A stretch of 64,000 bases of DNA from positions 124,001-188,000 of the forward strand of contig JAGWMZ010000007.1 in the NCBI GenBank assembly GCA_028871475.1, read 5' to 3'. Positions within the stretch are counted from its first letter, which is position 1. Each line of letters begins with the position of its first letter. The position numbers and the translations under genes were made by a program. Positions 9,364 to 17,812 of the stretch are shown one piece after another. The stretch is from Sphingomonadales bacterium. Its GTDB lineage: Bacteria; Pseudomonadota; Alphaproteobacteria; Sphingomonadales; Sphingomonadaceae. The notes beneath the pieces are model-generated. The model did not search any database. It saw only the letters and a list, made by a program, of their open reading frames with translations, and was not told where the DNA came from.

Positions 9364-10125
9364 TCAATCCGACAGAACCCTGCCGCCCACGCGCAGCCTG
9401 TGTCCATTCTCGACAGGCTCGATAAAGAGCACCTCACCGTCAGGCCCGATGATGTCGCAGGGCGTCTCGATCGGCGCGCTGTCGACCAGCTTGTGAATGA
9501 GGCGGACGGCAAGCTTGCCAAGGTCAGCGTCGGCCCGCCCAGGCATGGGCGCAAGGGACAACTCCTGCCCAGTGAAAAAGGACAGGCCATGGCTGACCAT
9601 CGTACCGTCAGCGGAACGAGTGAGATAGGTCAACCCCAGCGCAGGAAAGGGCCCGCCGTTCAGCCAGGGCGACAGGACGCGCGAGAAATGCCCCGCACTC
9701 ATGGCGATGGCCGCGGGTTGCCAGACGACGGCCCGCAGGCCCGGCAAGGCCAGCAAACCCAGCGCCACCTCCATCTGCGCGCGCACCACCGGCAGCAGAT
9801 GCCCGCCGCCCGCCAGATGCTGCCCCACGGTCAGCGTCAGCACTTCGCCCTGCATCACATCGCAGGCACCGGGCAGGTCGTAATCATAGGCGACTTCGGG
9901 CCATGGCTCCCCCTGCCCCGGCGCCAACCCGGCAAGGTCGAAGGTCAGCCCCCGGCACAGCAGCTCTACCCAACCGTCACGCGGATCGGGGCGATGGCTG
10001 ATCGCGATGCCCCCGTCCGTGCCCGCCCCCTGTGCCAGCACTGCGGCGATATCATGCAGCGTCGGGCGTGTGCGCGGCTCAAACAGCAGCGCAAGGCCGC
10101 CTCGGTCTGGAGCATGGCTGTTCAT
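9364..10125 (-). CDS. Uncharacterised 253-residue protein
   Basis: I do not recognise a firm family. The protein begins MNSHAPDRGG. It contains HRPDPRDGWVELLCRGLTFDL, a midsection with LPVVRAQMEVALGLLALPG and a C-terminal SHGLSFFTGQELSL...LAVRLIHKLVDSAP block. That layout loosely recalls DUF4261-type proteins. No signal peptide or membrane segment is seen. The ATG at 10125 is used because upstream sequence in this frame is antisense to recJ. It converges with leuA and diverges from recJ, with 144 nt between the starts. Confidence 0.65.
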   Translation of the reverse strand: MNSHAPDRGGLALLFEPRTRPTLHDIAAVLAQGAGTDGGIAISHRPDPRDGWVELLCRGLTFDLAGLAPGQGEPWPEVAYDYDLPGACDVMQGEVLTLTVGQHLAGGGHLLPVVRAQMEVALGLLALPGLRAVVWQPAAIAMSAGHFSRVLSPWLNGGPFPALGLTYLTRSADGTMVSHGLSFFTGQELSLAPMPGRADADLGKLAVRLIHKLVDSAPIETPCDIIGPDGEVLFIEPVENGHRLRVGGRVLSD

Positions 10126-10269
10126 ATATGCGGCGATTGGCCAGTCCCCCTGCGTGCAATGTGTTCGATCCACTATGCCATTGCATCCACCTTTGCGTCG
10201 AGTCCGGAGCAATGGGCAAAACGCGCCTTGGCTCTTCCTTGCCATGCGCCGATGGTCTAACCGCGCCTC

Positions 10270-12075
10270 ATGACTGACATGGCCACCTCCACCGCCCTGA
10301 TTGCCAACCGCCTCTCTCTGGCTGGCCGCGCATGGCACTGGCGCGGCGGCAATATGGACATGCTGGAGCATTCCTCGCTGTGGGAAGGCTCGCTGGGCGA
10401 GGATCTGGTGAGCCAGTTGCTGATGGCGCGCGGCATCGCGCGTGAGGATCTGCCACGCCACCGCAACCCGACCTTGCGCGAATTCCTGCCCGATCCGTCG
10501 CATTTCCACGACATGGACGTGGCCGCCCGCCGCATCGCCACGGCCATCGCCGAAGGACAGGCCGTGGCCGTCTATGGCGATTACGATGTGGACGGCGCGA
10601 CCAGCGCGGCACTGCTCATTCGCCTCTTGCGCCTCTGCGGGCGCGATGCACGCCATTACATCCCCGATCGCCTGCTCGAAGGCTATGGCCCCACCGGCGA
10701 GGCGCTGGTGCGACTGGGCGAGGAAGGCGCGCAACTGGTCGTCACCGTCGATTGCGGCGCGATGGCGCATGACGCGCTGGCCATGGCGGCCGATGCAGGG
10801 GTCGAGGTGATCGTGGTCGATCACCACAAATGCTCGCATGAACTTCCGCGCGTGGTGGCCATGGTCAACCCCAACCGGCTGGATGAGAGCGACATCGGCG
10901 CGGCGCATGGCCATCTGGCCGCTGTGGGTGTGGCCTTCCTGCTGGCCATCGCGGTGGTAAGAGAGCTGCGCAAGCTGGATTACTTCGCCGGTCGGCGTGA
11001 ACCGGACCTTATGCAACTGCTCGATCTGGTCGCGCTGGGCACGGTGGCGGATGTGGCGGCGCTCCATGGGCTGAACCGCGCCATGGTGGCGCAGGGCCTC
11101 AAGGTCATGGCGCGGCGGGCCAACATCGGCATGGCCGCGCTGATCGACGAGAGCAAGCTGGGCCGCGCCCCCACCGCCTCGGATCTCGGCTTTGCCCTGG
11201 GGCCGCGCGTGAACGCCGGGGGCCGCGTGGGCGAGGCAACGCTGGGCGTGCGGCTGCTGACCACGCAGGACGGCGAGGAAGCGCGCCGGATCGCCGCCCA
11301 GCTCTCTCTGCTCAATGATGAACGCCGCGGCATCGAGATGGCGGTGCAGGAAGCCGCCGAGGCCCAGATTGCCGCGCAGCATAACCGCAGCGTGCTGGTG
11401 CTGGCCGGGGCTGGCTGGCACCCCGGCGTCATCGGCATCGTGGCCGGGCGCATCAAGGAAAAGACCGGCAAGCCGGCGCTGGTCATTGCGCTCGATGCCG
11501 ATGAAGCCGGCCATGGCAAGGGTTCGGGCCGGTCAGTGCATGGGGTGGACCTGGGCGCGGCAATTTTGGCAGCACGCGCCCAGGGGCTGCTGGTGGCGGG
11601 CGGTGGCCATGCCATGGCGGCGGGGCTGACCATCGCACCCGACAAGCTGGCAGCGCTGGGAGACTTCCTCGACGAACGCCTGGCCGCCGATGTGGCGCGC
11701 GCGCGGCTCCATCAGTCGCTGCTGCTTGATCTGGCGGTCTCACCGCGCGGTCTCAACCCGGCGCTGGTCGAGACATTGGAGAGCGCGGGCCCCTATGGCA
11801 TGGGCTGGCCCTCCCCGCGCGTGGCGGTGGGCCCGGTGCGGCTGGTCAAGGCCGATGTGGTGGGCACCGACCATGTGCGGCTGATCGTGCGCGGAGGTGA
11901 TGGCGCAAGTTTCAAGGCCATGGCCTTTCGCGCGGCAACCAGCGATCTGGGGCAGGCCCTGCTGCATAGCGCGCGCGATCAGGCGCTGTGGCTGGTGGGC
12001 CGCGCGCGCATCGACGATTGGGGCAGCCGCCCCGCCGCGGAACTCCACATCGAGGATGCTGCGCTGGCACAATGA
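10270..12075 (+). CDS. recJ: Single-stranded-DNA-specific exonuclease RecJ
   Basis: RecJ is a 5'-3' ssDNA exonuclease for recombination and mismatch/base-excision repair. The DHH phosphoesterase motifs are visible: YGDYDVDGATSAALL near residue 102, a VDCGAMAHD acidic loop, VVDHHKCSHELP, and the DHHA1 GGRVGEATLG and GGGHAMAAGLT segments. A C-terminal OB-like region ends in ELHIEDAA. At 601 residues the length is usual. It stands alone, followed by tRNA-Glu. Confidence 0.95.
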   Translation: MTDMATSTALIANRLSLAGRAWHWRGGNMDMLEHSSLWEGSLGEDLVSQLLMARGIAREDLPRHRNPTLREFLPDPSHFHDMDVAARRIATAIAEGQAVAVYGDYDVDGATSAALLIRLLRLCGRDARHYIPDRLLEGYGPTGEALVRLGEEGAQLVVTVDCGAMAHDALAMAADAGVEVIVVDHHKCSHELPRVVAMVNPNRLDESDIGAAHGHLAAVGVAFLLAIAVVRELRKLDYFAGRREPDLMQLLDLVALGTVADVAALHGLNRAMVAQGLKVMARRANIGMAALIDESKLGRAPTASDLGFALGPRVNAGGRVGEATLGVRLLTTQDGEEARRIAAQLSLLNDERRGIEMAVQEAAEAQIAAQHNRSVLVLAGAGWHPGVIGIVAGRIKEKTGKPALVIALDADEAGHGKGSGRSVHGVDLGAAILAARAQGLLVAGGGHAMAAGLTIAPDKLAALGDFLDERLAADVARARLHQSLLLDLAVSPRGLNPALVETLESAGPYGMGWPSPRVAVGPVRLVKADVVGTDHVRLIVRGGDGASFKAMAFRAATSDLGQALLHSARDQALWLVGRARIDDWGSRPAAELHIEDAALAQ

Positions 12076-12136
12076 GGCCCGGCGCGGCTGTGGAAAACTA
12101 TTGCCGAAAATTTTCAAAAAAGCGCATCAAACAGGG

Positions 12137-12165
12137 TTGACCCACGCCGCTCATCCACCTAGTAG
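12137..12165 (+). promoter_or_regulatory. Candidate promoter of tRNA-Glu
   Basis: TTGACC at 12137-12142, a 17-nt spacer and TAGTAG at 12160-12165 lie about 44 nt upstream of the tRNA. The spacing is ideal for a housekeeping promoter. Confidence 0.4.
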
Positions 12166-12208
12166 CGCGGCTCCCGACGACGCAAGGCCAACGCCGAACC
12201 GTCAGAGT

Positions 12209-12283
12209 GGCCCCTTCGTCTAGCGGTTAGGACGCGGCCCTTTCACGGCTGAAACACGAGTTCGATTCTCGTAGGGGTCACCA
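12209..12283 (+). tRNA. tRNA-Glu (anticodon TTC)
   Basis: The cloverleaf can be folded by hand. The acceptor stem GGCCCCT pairs with AGGGGTC. The anticodon stem closes loop CTTTCAC with anticodon TTC. The T-arm is ACGAG-TTCGATT-CTCGT, and CCA is encoded at 12281-12283. It is the last core gene before the accessory region, and tRNA 3' ends are common integration sites. Confidence 0.95.
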
Positions 12284-12331
12284 TAGTCTTTTAAAGACCA
12301 AAGGGGGTTATTGCACCATGAGCATCCCCAT

Positions 12332-12356
12332 AAGCGCCTGATTCGGGCGCTTTTTT
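12332..12356 (+). terminator. Rho-independent terminator after tRNA-Glu
   Basis: The stem AAGCGCC (12332-12338) pairs with GGCGCTT (12346-12352) around loop TGATTCG and runs into T6 at 12351-12356. Confidence 0.85.
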
Positions 12357-12979
12357 GCTTTCATGAGGTTCGCTCTCCTCGGTATTGCCGCAAATCCCCG
12401 CTCTCGCGCTTCAGCAGCAAGCAACCAGTTCTCCCACCCGATTTGCCGGCCCCGCCTACTCCCTCCGCTACAGCGTCCATGCAACATGACCCTGCCTGGG
12501 CTCGCTCATCTCTGATCAAGGACAGGATCACCTTCATCGCCTCCTGTTCGGTCGTCCCTCGCAAATGCTGAGTCGCGACTACGCTTCGTCTTGGAAACGA
12601 TGTGCAGAATTCTCCCGCCCATCACAATAGGGAGGGCAGTGAAGTGCCGTTTCTGCATAAATTAGCAAAAATAGGCAAAAAATGGAGCAATGCGGCATTA
12701 TAGTGCCGCTTTTCCTCAATTATGATTTTCCGGTGATCTTCGAGCGCCATGCACGGTTTTTCCCGACACTGGCTATCTCAGGCAGAAAATTGAGATTGAG
12801 CTCAATTCAATCGGACATAGTCGGCCATGCCACGCGCTGGCGCATAGGGTGGGTAGAGCTCCCGAAACGCGGCGATAGCGTCATCGACATCCATCCCCGC
12901 AAATCGTTCAGTATATCGAGACAGATAGAGCAAGGCGATCGACGGTGAGCGCGACTGGGCGGGCAGAGCCTCCCATGCG
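12357..12979. other. Gene-poor, locally AT-rich stretch
   Basis: No convincing gene is seen. Short frames on both strands lack family features. At 12692-12713 a perfect hairpin (GCGGCA, loop TTATAG, TGCCGC) followed by TTTT looks like a terminator. The stretch around 12650-12690 is AT-rich with two near-repeats of a CAAAAA-type core. The segment separates the tRNA from accessory genes and may hold old junction sequence. Confidence 0.4.
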
Positions 12980-13369
12980 TCAGGCTGGAAAAACAGTGCC
13001 GAACATCGGCAGGCCGCTGACGGAATTGGCGCTGGTCGCCTCGTCCTGCAGCACGTCCCAGTGCTCGGCGAGTTGGCCGTTTTCGATACGCAGAATATCG
13101 ACGGCGATCCAGGCGGACGGGCGGCCCGTGCCGGAAAACCGGCCATGGACCATAACGTAGTCGCCCTCCGCCAGGGTCACGCCGTGCTCATACCGCAATG
13201 TGTCGGGCGTTGAGCGGATCAGGTCGAACAGACCTTCGCGCCCGGGCGCGATATGGGCGCTATGCTGGATGTAGTCGGGTGACCAGAAGCGCGCCGCCGC
13301 CGCATAGTCGCGCTGGTTGAACAGCGTGTCGAACGCGTCGAGCACCAGCGCCTTGTTGTTCTTGGACAT
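12980..13369 (-). CDS. SnoaL-like (NTF2-fold) protein
   Basis: This is a 129-residue protein of the SnoaL/ester-cyclase-like NTF2-fold group, whose members act as cyclases, isomerases or dehydratases on small molecules. Typical features are FDTLFNQRDYAAAARFWSPDYIQH near the N-terminus, then DYVMVHGRFSGTG, and an ENGQLAEHWDVLQ strand near the end. ATG 13369 is chosen because GGAGGAAA lies just upstream. It is the last gene of a three-gene minus-strand operon, 14 nt after the SDR gene. The substrate is unknown. Confidence 0.8.
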   Translation of the reverse strand: MSKNNKALVLDAFDTLFNQRDYAAAARFWSPDYIQHSAHIAPGREGLFDLIRSTPDTLRYEHGVTLAEGDYVMVHGRFSGTGRPSAWIAVDILRIENGQLAEHWDVLQDEATSANSVSGLPMFGTVFPA

Positions 13370-13383
13370 GATGTTTCCTCCGT

Positions 13384-14130
13384 TCAAAGCTTGGAACCGC
13401 CGTCAACGCGCAGCGTATCGCCGCTCACCCAGCGACCTGCCTCGGAAGCGAGGAAGGCGATGGCGCCGGCGATGTCGTCGGGCTGGGCGACGCGCTTCAA
13501 AGCCTGCATGCCGAGCGTGAATTCCTTGCCTGCGTCGGTCCTGGCAAAGCTGGACATGTCGGTTTCGACAACGCCCGGCGCGACCGCGTTCACGCGGATG
13601 CCCTTGGGCCCAAGGATGAAGGCGAAGTGCTTCACCAGCGTGTCGATCGCGCCCTTGCTGGCGGCATAGGCGGACAGATTGCCCACAGCGGCATGCGCGG
13701 CAAGCGACGAGGTGAAGATGACGCTGGAGCCCTCCGCGAGGATCGGCAGCAATTGCTGGACAAGGAAGTAAGGCGCGCGGACGTTGACGGCGAAGAGGGC
13801 ATCAAAATCCTCGATGCTGGTCTCCTCGATCGTTTTAGCGCGCGAGATGCCCGCGTTGGCGACGAGTGTATCGAGCCGGTCGCCGACAATGTCGCGCACC
13901 CGCCCGGCGAGTTGGGCAGGTCCCTCGGCTATGGCAAGATCGGCACCGACGGCTTCCGCCGTGCCGCCCTTCGCGTGGATATGATCGACGACGGCGCGCG
14001 CCTCGTCGGCTGCGGTGCCATAGTGGACGAGAACCTGCGCGCCGGCCTCGGCAAGCGCGATGGCCGTCGCGCGGCCGATGCCGCGCGATCCGCCGGTGAC
14101 AAGTGCGGTTTTGCCGTTGCTGGCGAACAT
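13384..14130 (-). CDS. Short-chain dehydrogenase/reductase (SDR)
   Basis: This is a classical NAD(P)-dependent oxidoreductase of 248 residues. The TGGSRGIGRA cofactor loop is at the N-terminus, the NAG motif reads VANAGIS, and the catalytic Ser and YAASK tetrad members are near residues 143-160. The C-terminal GRWVSGDTLRVDGG is typical of the FabG-like branch. AAGGAGAT precedes the ATG. It sits between an alpha/beta hydrolase and a SnoaL gene, which suggests a small catabolic or detoxifying operon. The substrate is not evident. Confidence 0.88.
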   Translation of the reverse strand: MFASNGKTALVTGGSRGIGRATAIALAEAGAQVLVHYGTAADEARAVVDHIHAKGGTAEAVGADLAIAEGPAQLAGRVRDIVGDRLDTLVANAGISRAKTIEETSIEDFDALFAVNVRAPYFLVQQLLPILAEGSSVIFTSSLAAHAAVGNLSAYAASKGAIDTLVKHFAFILGPKGIRVNAVAPGVVETDMSSFARTDAGKEFTLGMQALKRVAQPDDIAGAIAFLASEAGRWVSGDTLRVDGGSKL

Positions 14131-14193
14131 GATCGATCTCCTTGGGTAGCGCGCCCCGCCGGCATGGCGAGCGGGGTGCGATGGGTGCCGGGC

Positions 14194-15024
14194 TCAGGCG
14201 TCGAGGAAGAGCGTCGCGTGGGTCACGAACAGTTCGGGATGCTGGTAGATCGAGCCGTGGCCCGAGTCCGGGTAGACGATGAGCTGCGCGTTGGGCAGTT
14301 CGTGCTGCAGCGTCAGCGAGTGAACGGTCGGGATGATCACATCGTCGCTTCCCTGCACGATCAGCGTGGGCTGCCTGATCGCGTGCAGATAATCGAGCGT
14401 GTTGTCCGGCGCGATCCACTTGCCGATTGCCTCGCCTTGCGCGGTCATGGTCTGCTCGGTCGTGGCGGGGTCGCGATCCGTGCGGCGCCACTTGCGCTCA
14501 AGGAAGGCAAGACCAGCCCTCTGGCTGCTTTCGGTGGGTTTGAAATGCACGGCCAGCCACAGATGCTCGGGCGGATCGTAGCTCTGCGAGAAGATCTCGG
14601 TCGAGCGACTGGCCGTCATATCCTGTCCGCGATGGCCGGTGCCCACGAGGATGATTTTGCGGACGAGGTCACCGCCCTGCAACGCGATTTCCTGAGCGAC
14701 GAAGCCGCCGATCGAGATACCGAGCACATCGACCTCGGTGAGGCCGAGCGCGCGGATGAAGGCGATCGCGTTGGCGCCCATGTCGTGAAAGTTGTTCGGC
14801 GTCTCACCGGACGAGCTGGAGACGCCTGCATTGTTGAACAGGATGACCTCGCGGGTCTGGGCAAGACCATCGGTCACAGCCGGATCCCAATGGTCCATCG
14901 TGCCGACGAAGTGCTGGTTGAAGACGATCGGCACGCCGCCCGCCTTGCCAAAGCGGCGATAGGCAAAGCGGATGCCATTGGCCTCGACATACTGGGTCGG
15001 GGCGGTTTCATGCGAAAGTGTCAT
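14194..15024 (-). CDS. Alpha/beta hydrolase
   Basis: This 276-residue cytoplasmic hydrolase has an oxyanion/N-terminal strand region (VPIVFNQHFVGTMDHWDP), the nucleophile elbow GISIGG, a late acidic position in VQGSDDVIIP and the catalytic His in PDSGHGSIYQHPELF. This layout is common in haloperoxidase/esterase-like enzymes. It is the first intact gene of the minus-strand operon and is followed by the SDR after 63 nt. Function beyond hydrolysis cannot be assigned. Confidence 0.85.
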   Translation of the reverse strand: MTLSHETAPTQYVEANGIRFAYRRFGKAGGVPIVFNQHFVGTMDHWDPAVTDGLAQTREVILFNNAGVSSSSGETPNNFHDMGANAIAFIRALGLTEVDVLGISIGGFVAQEIALQGGDLVRKIILVGTGHRGQDMTASRSTEIFSQSYDPPEHLWLAVHFKPTESSQRAGLAFLERKWRRTDRDPATTEQTMTAQGEAIGKWIAPDNTLDYLHAIRQPTLIVQGSDDVIIPTVHSLTLQHELPNAQLIVYPDSGHGSIYQHPELFVTHATLFLDA

Positions 15025-15168
15025 GATATCTTCCCTTCAAGATAGAGTGGGGTTTGCGGTGTCGGCGTGCGCGATCAGTGCGGGCCGCCGCCGTAGGCGG
15101 CGTTATTGCGAGCCGCTCGCGCGTTCACTCAAACGGACGGGTATCGGAAGGACCCCGTCCCCTGGTGA

Positions 15169-15415
15169 TCAACCGATCAGGCGGAAGCGGCAGTCTATGC
15201 CAATCGCGCGATCACCGAACGTCGCCTGATAGGCAGGCGAATTATACCAGGCGATGGCGGTATCCCGGTCGGCAAAGCGGATGATCGCACCGTTGGTGAA
15301 GGCCGCTTCGCCGGTCAGGACATCCCACGTGCCACCGGCAATGAACTCGCCGCCGAACTGCTTGAGAACGGGGCCTGCGGCGGCGGAATACCGATCTTTC
15401 GCATCGGCATCCTTT
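15169..15415 (-). pseudogene. DUF1330 family gene lacking its 5' end
   Basis: The minus strand encodes a DUF1330-like C-terminal part: AGPVLKQFGGEFIAGG, NGAIIRFADRDTAIAWYNSP and AYQATFGDR. It ends FRLIG at the stop at 15169. The frame runs without a start into the IS256-type element at 15416-15420. The missing N-terminal ~20-25 codons are not found on the other side of the element. The gene was probably part of the adjacent hydrolase/SDR operon. A 7-bp GC hairpin (15086-15102) lies between it and the hydrolase. Confidence 0.75.
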
Positions 15416-15419
15416 GATC

Positions 15420-16778
15420 GTGTCCCCCGGCGTGGTGTAACTGGGGGCGATCCCCGCGTTATCCGGCGTCAGCCTGGTTTGTTCATGTTTCGGGCACGGC
15501 CGAGAGCATGACGATGGGATTGTCGCTCACCGGGGCCATGGTTTCAAGAGACATATAGCGGCCCCGCTGGACGGCCCATTCGTCGCTCTGTTCCATGAGG
15601 ATAGCGCCGATCAGGCGCGTGATGGCAGCCTCATTGGGAAAGATGCCCACGACCTGGGTCCGTCGCTTGATCTCGCCGTTCAGCCGCTCGATGGGGTTGT
15701 TGCTGTGCAATTTGGCGCGATGCTCCTTGGGAAAGGTCATGTAGGCCAGCACGTCGGGCTCGGCCTCATCCATCAGGGTGGCCAATTTGGGCAATTTCGG
15801 GCGCATCTGGTCGGCGATGGTCCGCCACTGCTGGCTGGCAGCTTCGGGTGTTTCCTGGGCGAAGGCGGTGGCGATGAAGGCGGAGACGACGCGCCTGCCG
15901 CTCTTGCCGGCATGGGCCAGGGCGTTGCGCATGAAGTGGACGCGGCAGCGCTGCCAGCTGGCGCAGAGCAGCTTGGAGACCGCCGCCTTGATGCCTTCGT
16001 GGGCGTCGGAGATGACCAGCTTGACCCCGCGCAGCCCCCGCCGCGCCAGCTTGCGCAGGAAAGCGGTCCAGAAGGGTTCTGCCTCCGATGCGCCGATGTC
16101 CATGCCCAGCACTTCGCGGCGGCCATCGCTGTTGACGCCCACCGCGATGATCACCGCAACCGAGACGATGCGGCCGTTCTGGCGCACTTTCACATAGGTC
16201 GCATCGATCCATAAATATGGCCAGTCGCCCTCGATCGGCCGGTCGAGAAAGGCGTGGACGCGCTCATCGATGTCCTCGCACAGTCGGCTCACTTGGCTTT
16301 TCGAGATGCCGTCCATGCCCAGCGCCTTGACCAGATCATCGACCGAGCGCGTTGATATACCTTGGATATAGGCTTCCTGGATGACGGAGGTCAGCGCGCG
16401 TTCGGCCATCCGGCGCGGTTCGAGGAAGCCAGGAAAGTAACTGCCCTTGCGCAGCTTCGGGATCCGCAATTCGACCGTGCCGGCGCGGGTCTGCCAGTCA
16501 CGGGCGCGATGGCCATTGCGCTGGACGAGCCGGTCGGAAGATTTCTCGCCATAGGCCGCGCCGGTCAGATTGCCGACATCCATCTCCATCAGCCGCTCGG
16601 CAGCAAAAGAGATCATATCGCGCAAAATATCTGCGTCCGGGGCCTTTTCCACCAGCGAACGCAGGTGCATCATGGGATCGGTCATCGCGGTTTCTCCAGG
16701 TTCGAGCGTTGCAACCCAAGCCTATCCGAAAATCACGGTGACCACCTCAAACCCCAGTTACACCACGCCGGGGGACAC
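15420..16778 (-). mobile_element. IS256-family insertion sequence
   Basis: Perfect 27-bp terminal inverted repeats lie at 15420-15446 and 16752-16778, starting GTGTCCCCCGG. GATC adjoins both ends, so the symmetry extends to 15416 and 16782. One transposase gene fills the element (about 1.36 kb). The flanking bases show no matching 8-9 bp target duplication. Confidence 0.9.
15483..16685 (-). CDS. IS256-family transposase
   Basis: This is a 400-residue DDE transposase. The first catalytic Asp lies in WIDATYVKV, the second in [10 protein letters not shown] and the Glu in [10 protein letters not shown]. The C-x2-H signature region reads [11 protein letters not shown], and the usual Mutator/IS256 N-terminal part has [14 protein letters not shown] and LRIPKLR. 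The gene is intact and fills the element between its inverted repeats, so the IS may be active. Confidence 0.95.
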   Translation of the reverse strand: MTDPMMHLRSLVEKAPDADILRDMISFAAERLMEMDVGNLTGAAYGEKSSDRLVQRNGHRARDWQTRAGTVELRIPKLRKGSYFPGFLEPRRMAERALTSVIQEAYIQGISTRSVDDLVKALGMDGISKSQVSRLCEDIDERVHAFLDRPIEGDWPYLWIDATYVKVRQNGRIVSVAVIIAVGVNSDGRREVLGMDIGASEAEPFWTAFLRKLARRGLRGVKLVISDAHEGIKAAVSKLLCASWQRCRVHFMRNALAHAGKSGRRVVSAFIATAFAQETPEAASQQWRTIADQMRPKLPKLATLMDEAEPDVLAYMTFPKEHRAKLHSNNPIERLNGEIKRRTQVVGIFPNEAAITRLIGAILMEQSDEWAVQRGRYMSLETMAPVSDNPIVMLSAVPET

Positions 16779-16881
16779 GATCGTCTGGTTGCGGAACGTC
16801 ATTGGGATCAGGTAGGATGGGCCATCGCTTGCGCAAAGTGTTACTTCGTCCCCGCCGTCTGATGGTTATAACGCTTCCTCC

Positions 16882-17214
16882 ATGTCTGCACCTCCCGGCT
16901 CGGTCGTGCCCGCTCGCGATCCCGCGACCGACGTGGCCAATTTCAGCTTCGAACGCGGCGTCGCGATGAAAATGAACGCTGAACAAGCCAAACAGCGAGA
17001 CCGGTGGCAGCGCTATCATCAGGCGGTGAGGGAGCGGCGAGCGGCAGTCGCAGCCCGAGAGGATGTCATCGCTTCGATCCGCACAATTCAGGCACATCGT
17101 GAAGCAGCATATGACCGGGCGATGGAGGCTTGGCATGTTCAGGTCACCGCTTGTCGAAATGGTGAGAGACAGGCCTGTTTGGCGTCAACGCCTGACTCCG
17201 CGACTTTTGAATGA
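16882..17214 (+). CDS. Hypothetical small charged protein
   Basis: I do not recognise this 110-residue protein. From about residue 29 it is dominated by a charged, probably helical stretch (AEQAKQRDRWQRYHQAVRERR) and ends with two Cys near ACRNGERQACL. There is no signal peptide or membrane segment. The ATG at 16882 lies close after a TATAAC-like box. It lies just right of the IS element and could be the remainder of a longer gene. Confidence 0.4.
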   Translation: MSAPPGSVVPARDPATDVANFSFERGVAMKMNAEQAKQRDRWQRYHQAVRERRAAVAAREDVIASIRTIQAHREAAYDRAMEAWHVQVTACRNGERQACLASTPDSATFE

Positions 17215-17422
17215 CGGTTGCAATATTGGAAGGCTTGGTTGATGTAATTTTTGCTATGGACCAGCCAGGATAATATCGAGTGCTGCGAACTTCTTATCTC
17301 CGTATTTGAAAATAGTTTGTGGCGGTAATTATTGCTGATGAATGGGAATGGCTTCGGATGTGCGAATGTGTTAAAGTCCGCTGAAACGAGCCGGGACTGG
17401 CACCGCGCATTGGAGATGAAGA

Positions 17423-17806
17423 ATGACGCCAGAAAGTTTGATGCGAGTGCCATCTCCGCGTTTGCGCGACTATATGTGGCATCCCCGGTTTGCGAAAATA
17501 TGGTGGGCGCTTTCCTTTGTTCATTGGGCAGGTATGGTCGTTTCTCTCGGTATCGAGCCGCTCAATGCTTATTACGGCGCGACCTTTGCCGGATGGCTCG
17601 GTGTCCTGTTGTATCCCCCGTTCATGTTGGCCGTTTGTGGTGTACGGTTGCTTTGGGCCAAGATCGAATGCGGTAAATGGGTGGTAGAACCTTTGGACTG
17701 GGATCATTTCCCTCATCGGCGAGAAGTTCACGATCCCTACACGGATCCCCTGGACCCTCGTTCCGGGCCATTATATCTCCATCATATAGGTGCGCTAAAA
17801 GACTGA
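17423..17806 (+). CDS. Hypothetical inner-membrane protein
   Basis: This 127-residue protein has two hydrophobic segments, around residues 25-45 (IWWALSFVHWAGMVVSLG) and 55-78 (AGWLGVLLYPPFMLAVCG). An acidic/aromatic cytoplasmic or periplasmic tail follows. GGAGATGAAG lies just upstream of the ATG. The family is unknown. It converges on traG with a 6-nt gap, so it marks the distal end of the tra operon. Confidence 0.6.
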   Translation: MTPESLMRVPSPRLRDYMWHPRFAKIWWALSFVHWAGMVVSLGIEPLNAYYGATFAGWLGVLLYPPFMLAVCGVRLLWAKIECGKWVVEPLDWDHFPHRREVHDPYTDPLDPRSGPLYLHHIGALKD

Positions 17807-17812
17807 TCATTA

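Noticed and set aside
9364..11514. A 716-codon minus-strand frame read as one gene
   Set aside because: Its first ~463 codons are antisense to recJ and have no family features; only 9364-10125 reads as a real protein.
12361..12564. A 67-codon minus-strand frame after the tRNA terminator
   Set aside because: No recognisable features or good start context; likely chance frame in high-GC DNA.
12802..13146. A minus-strand frame running past the SnoaL stop that might be its continuation
   Set aside because: The SnoaL protein is full length at its own stop; the extra frame shows no recognisable domain and mostly overlaps SnoaL.
15408..16790. Target-site duplication for the IS256 element
   Set aside because: GATC adjoins both ends but is palindromic and part of the extended inverted repeat; the next 8 bases differ.
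17332..17676. Alternative plus-strand frame overlapping the membrane protein gene
   Set aside because: The frame from 17423 has a good ribosome-binding site and two membrane helices; this one is its shadow.
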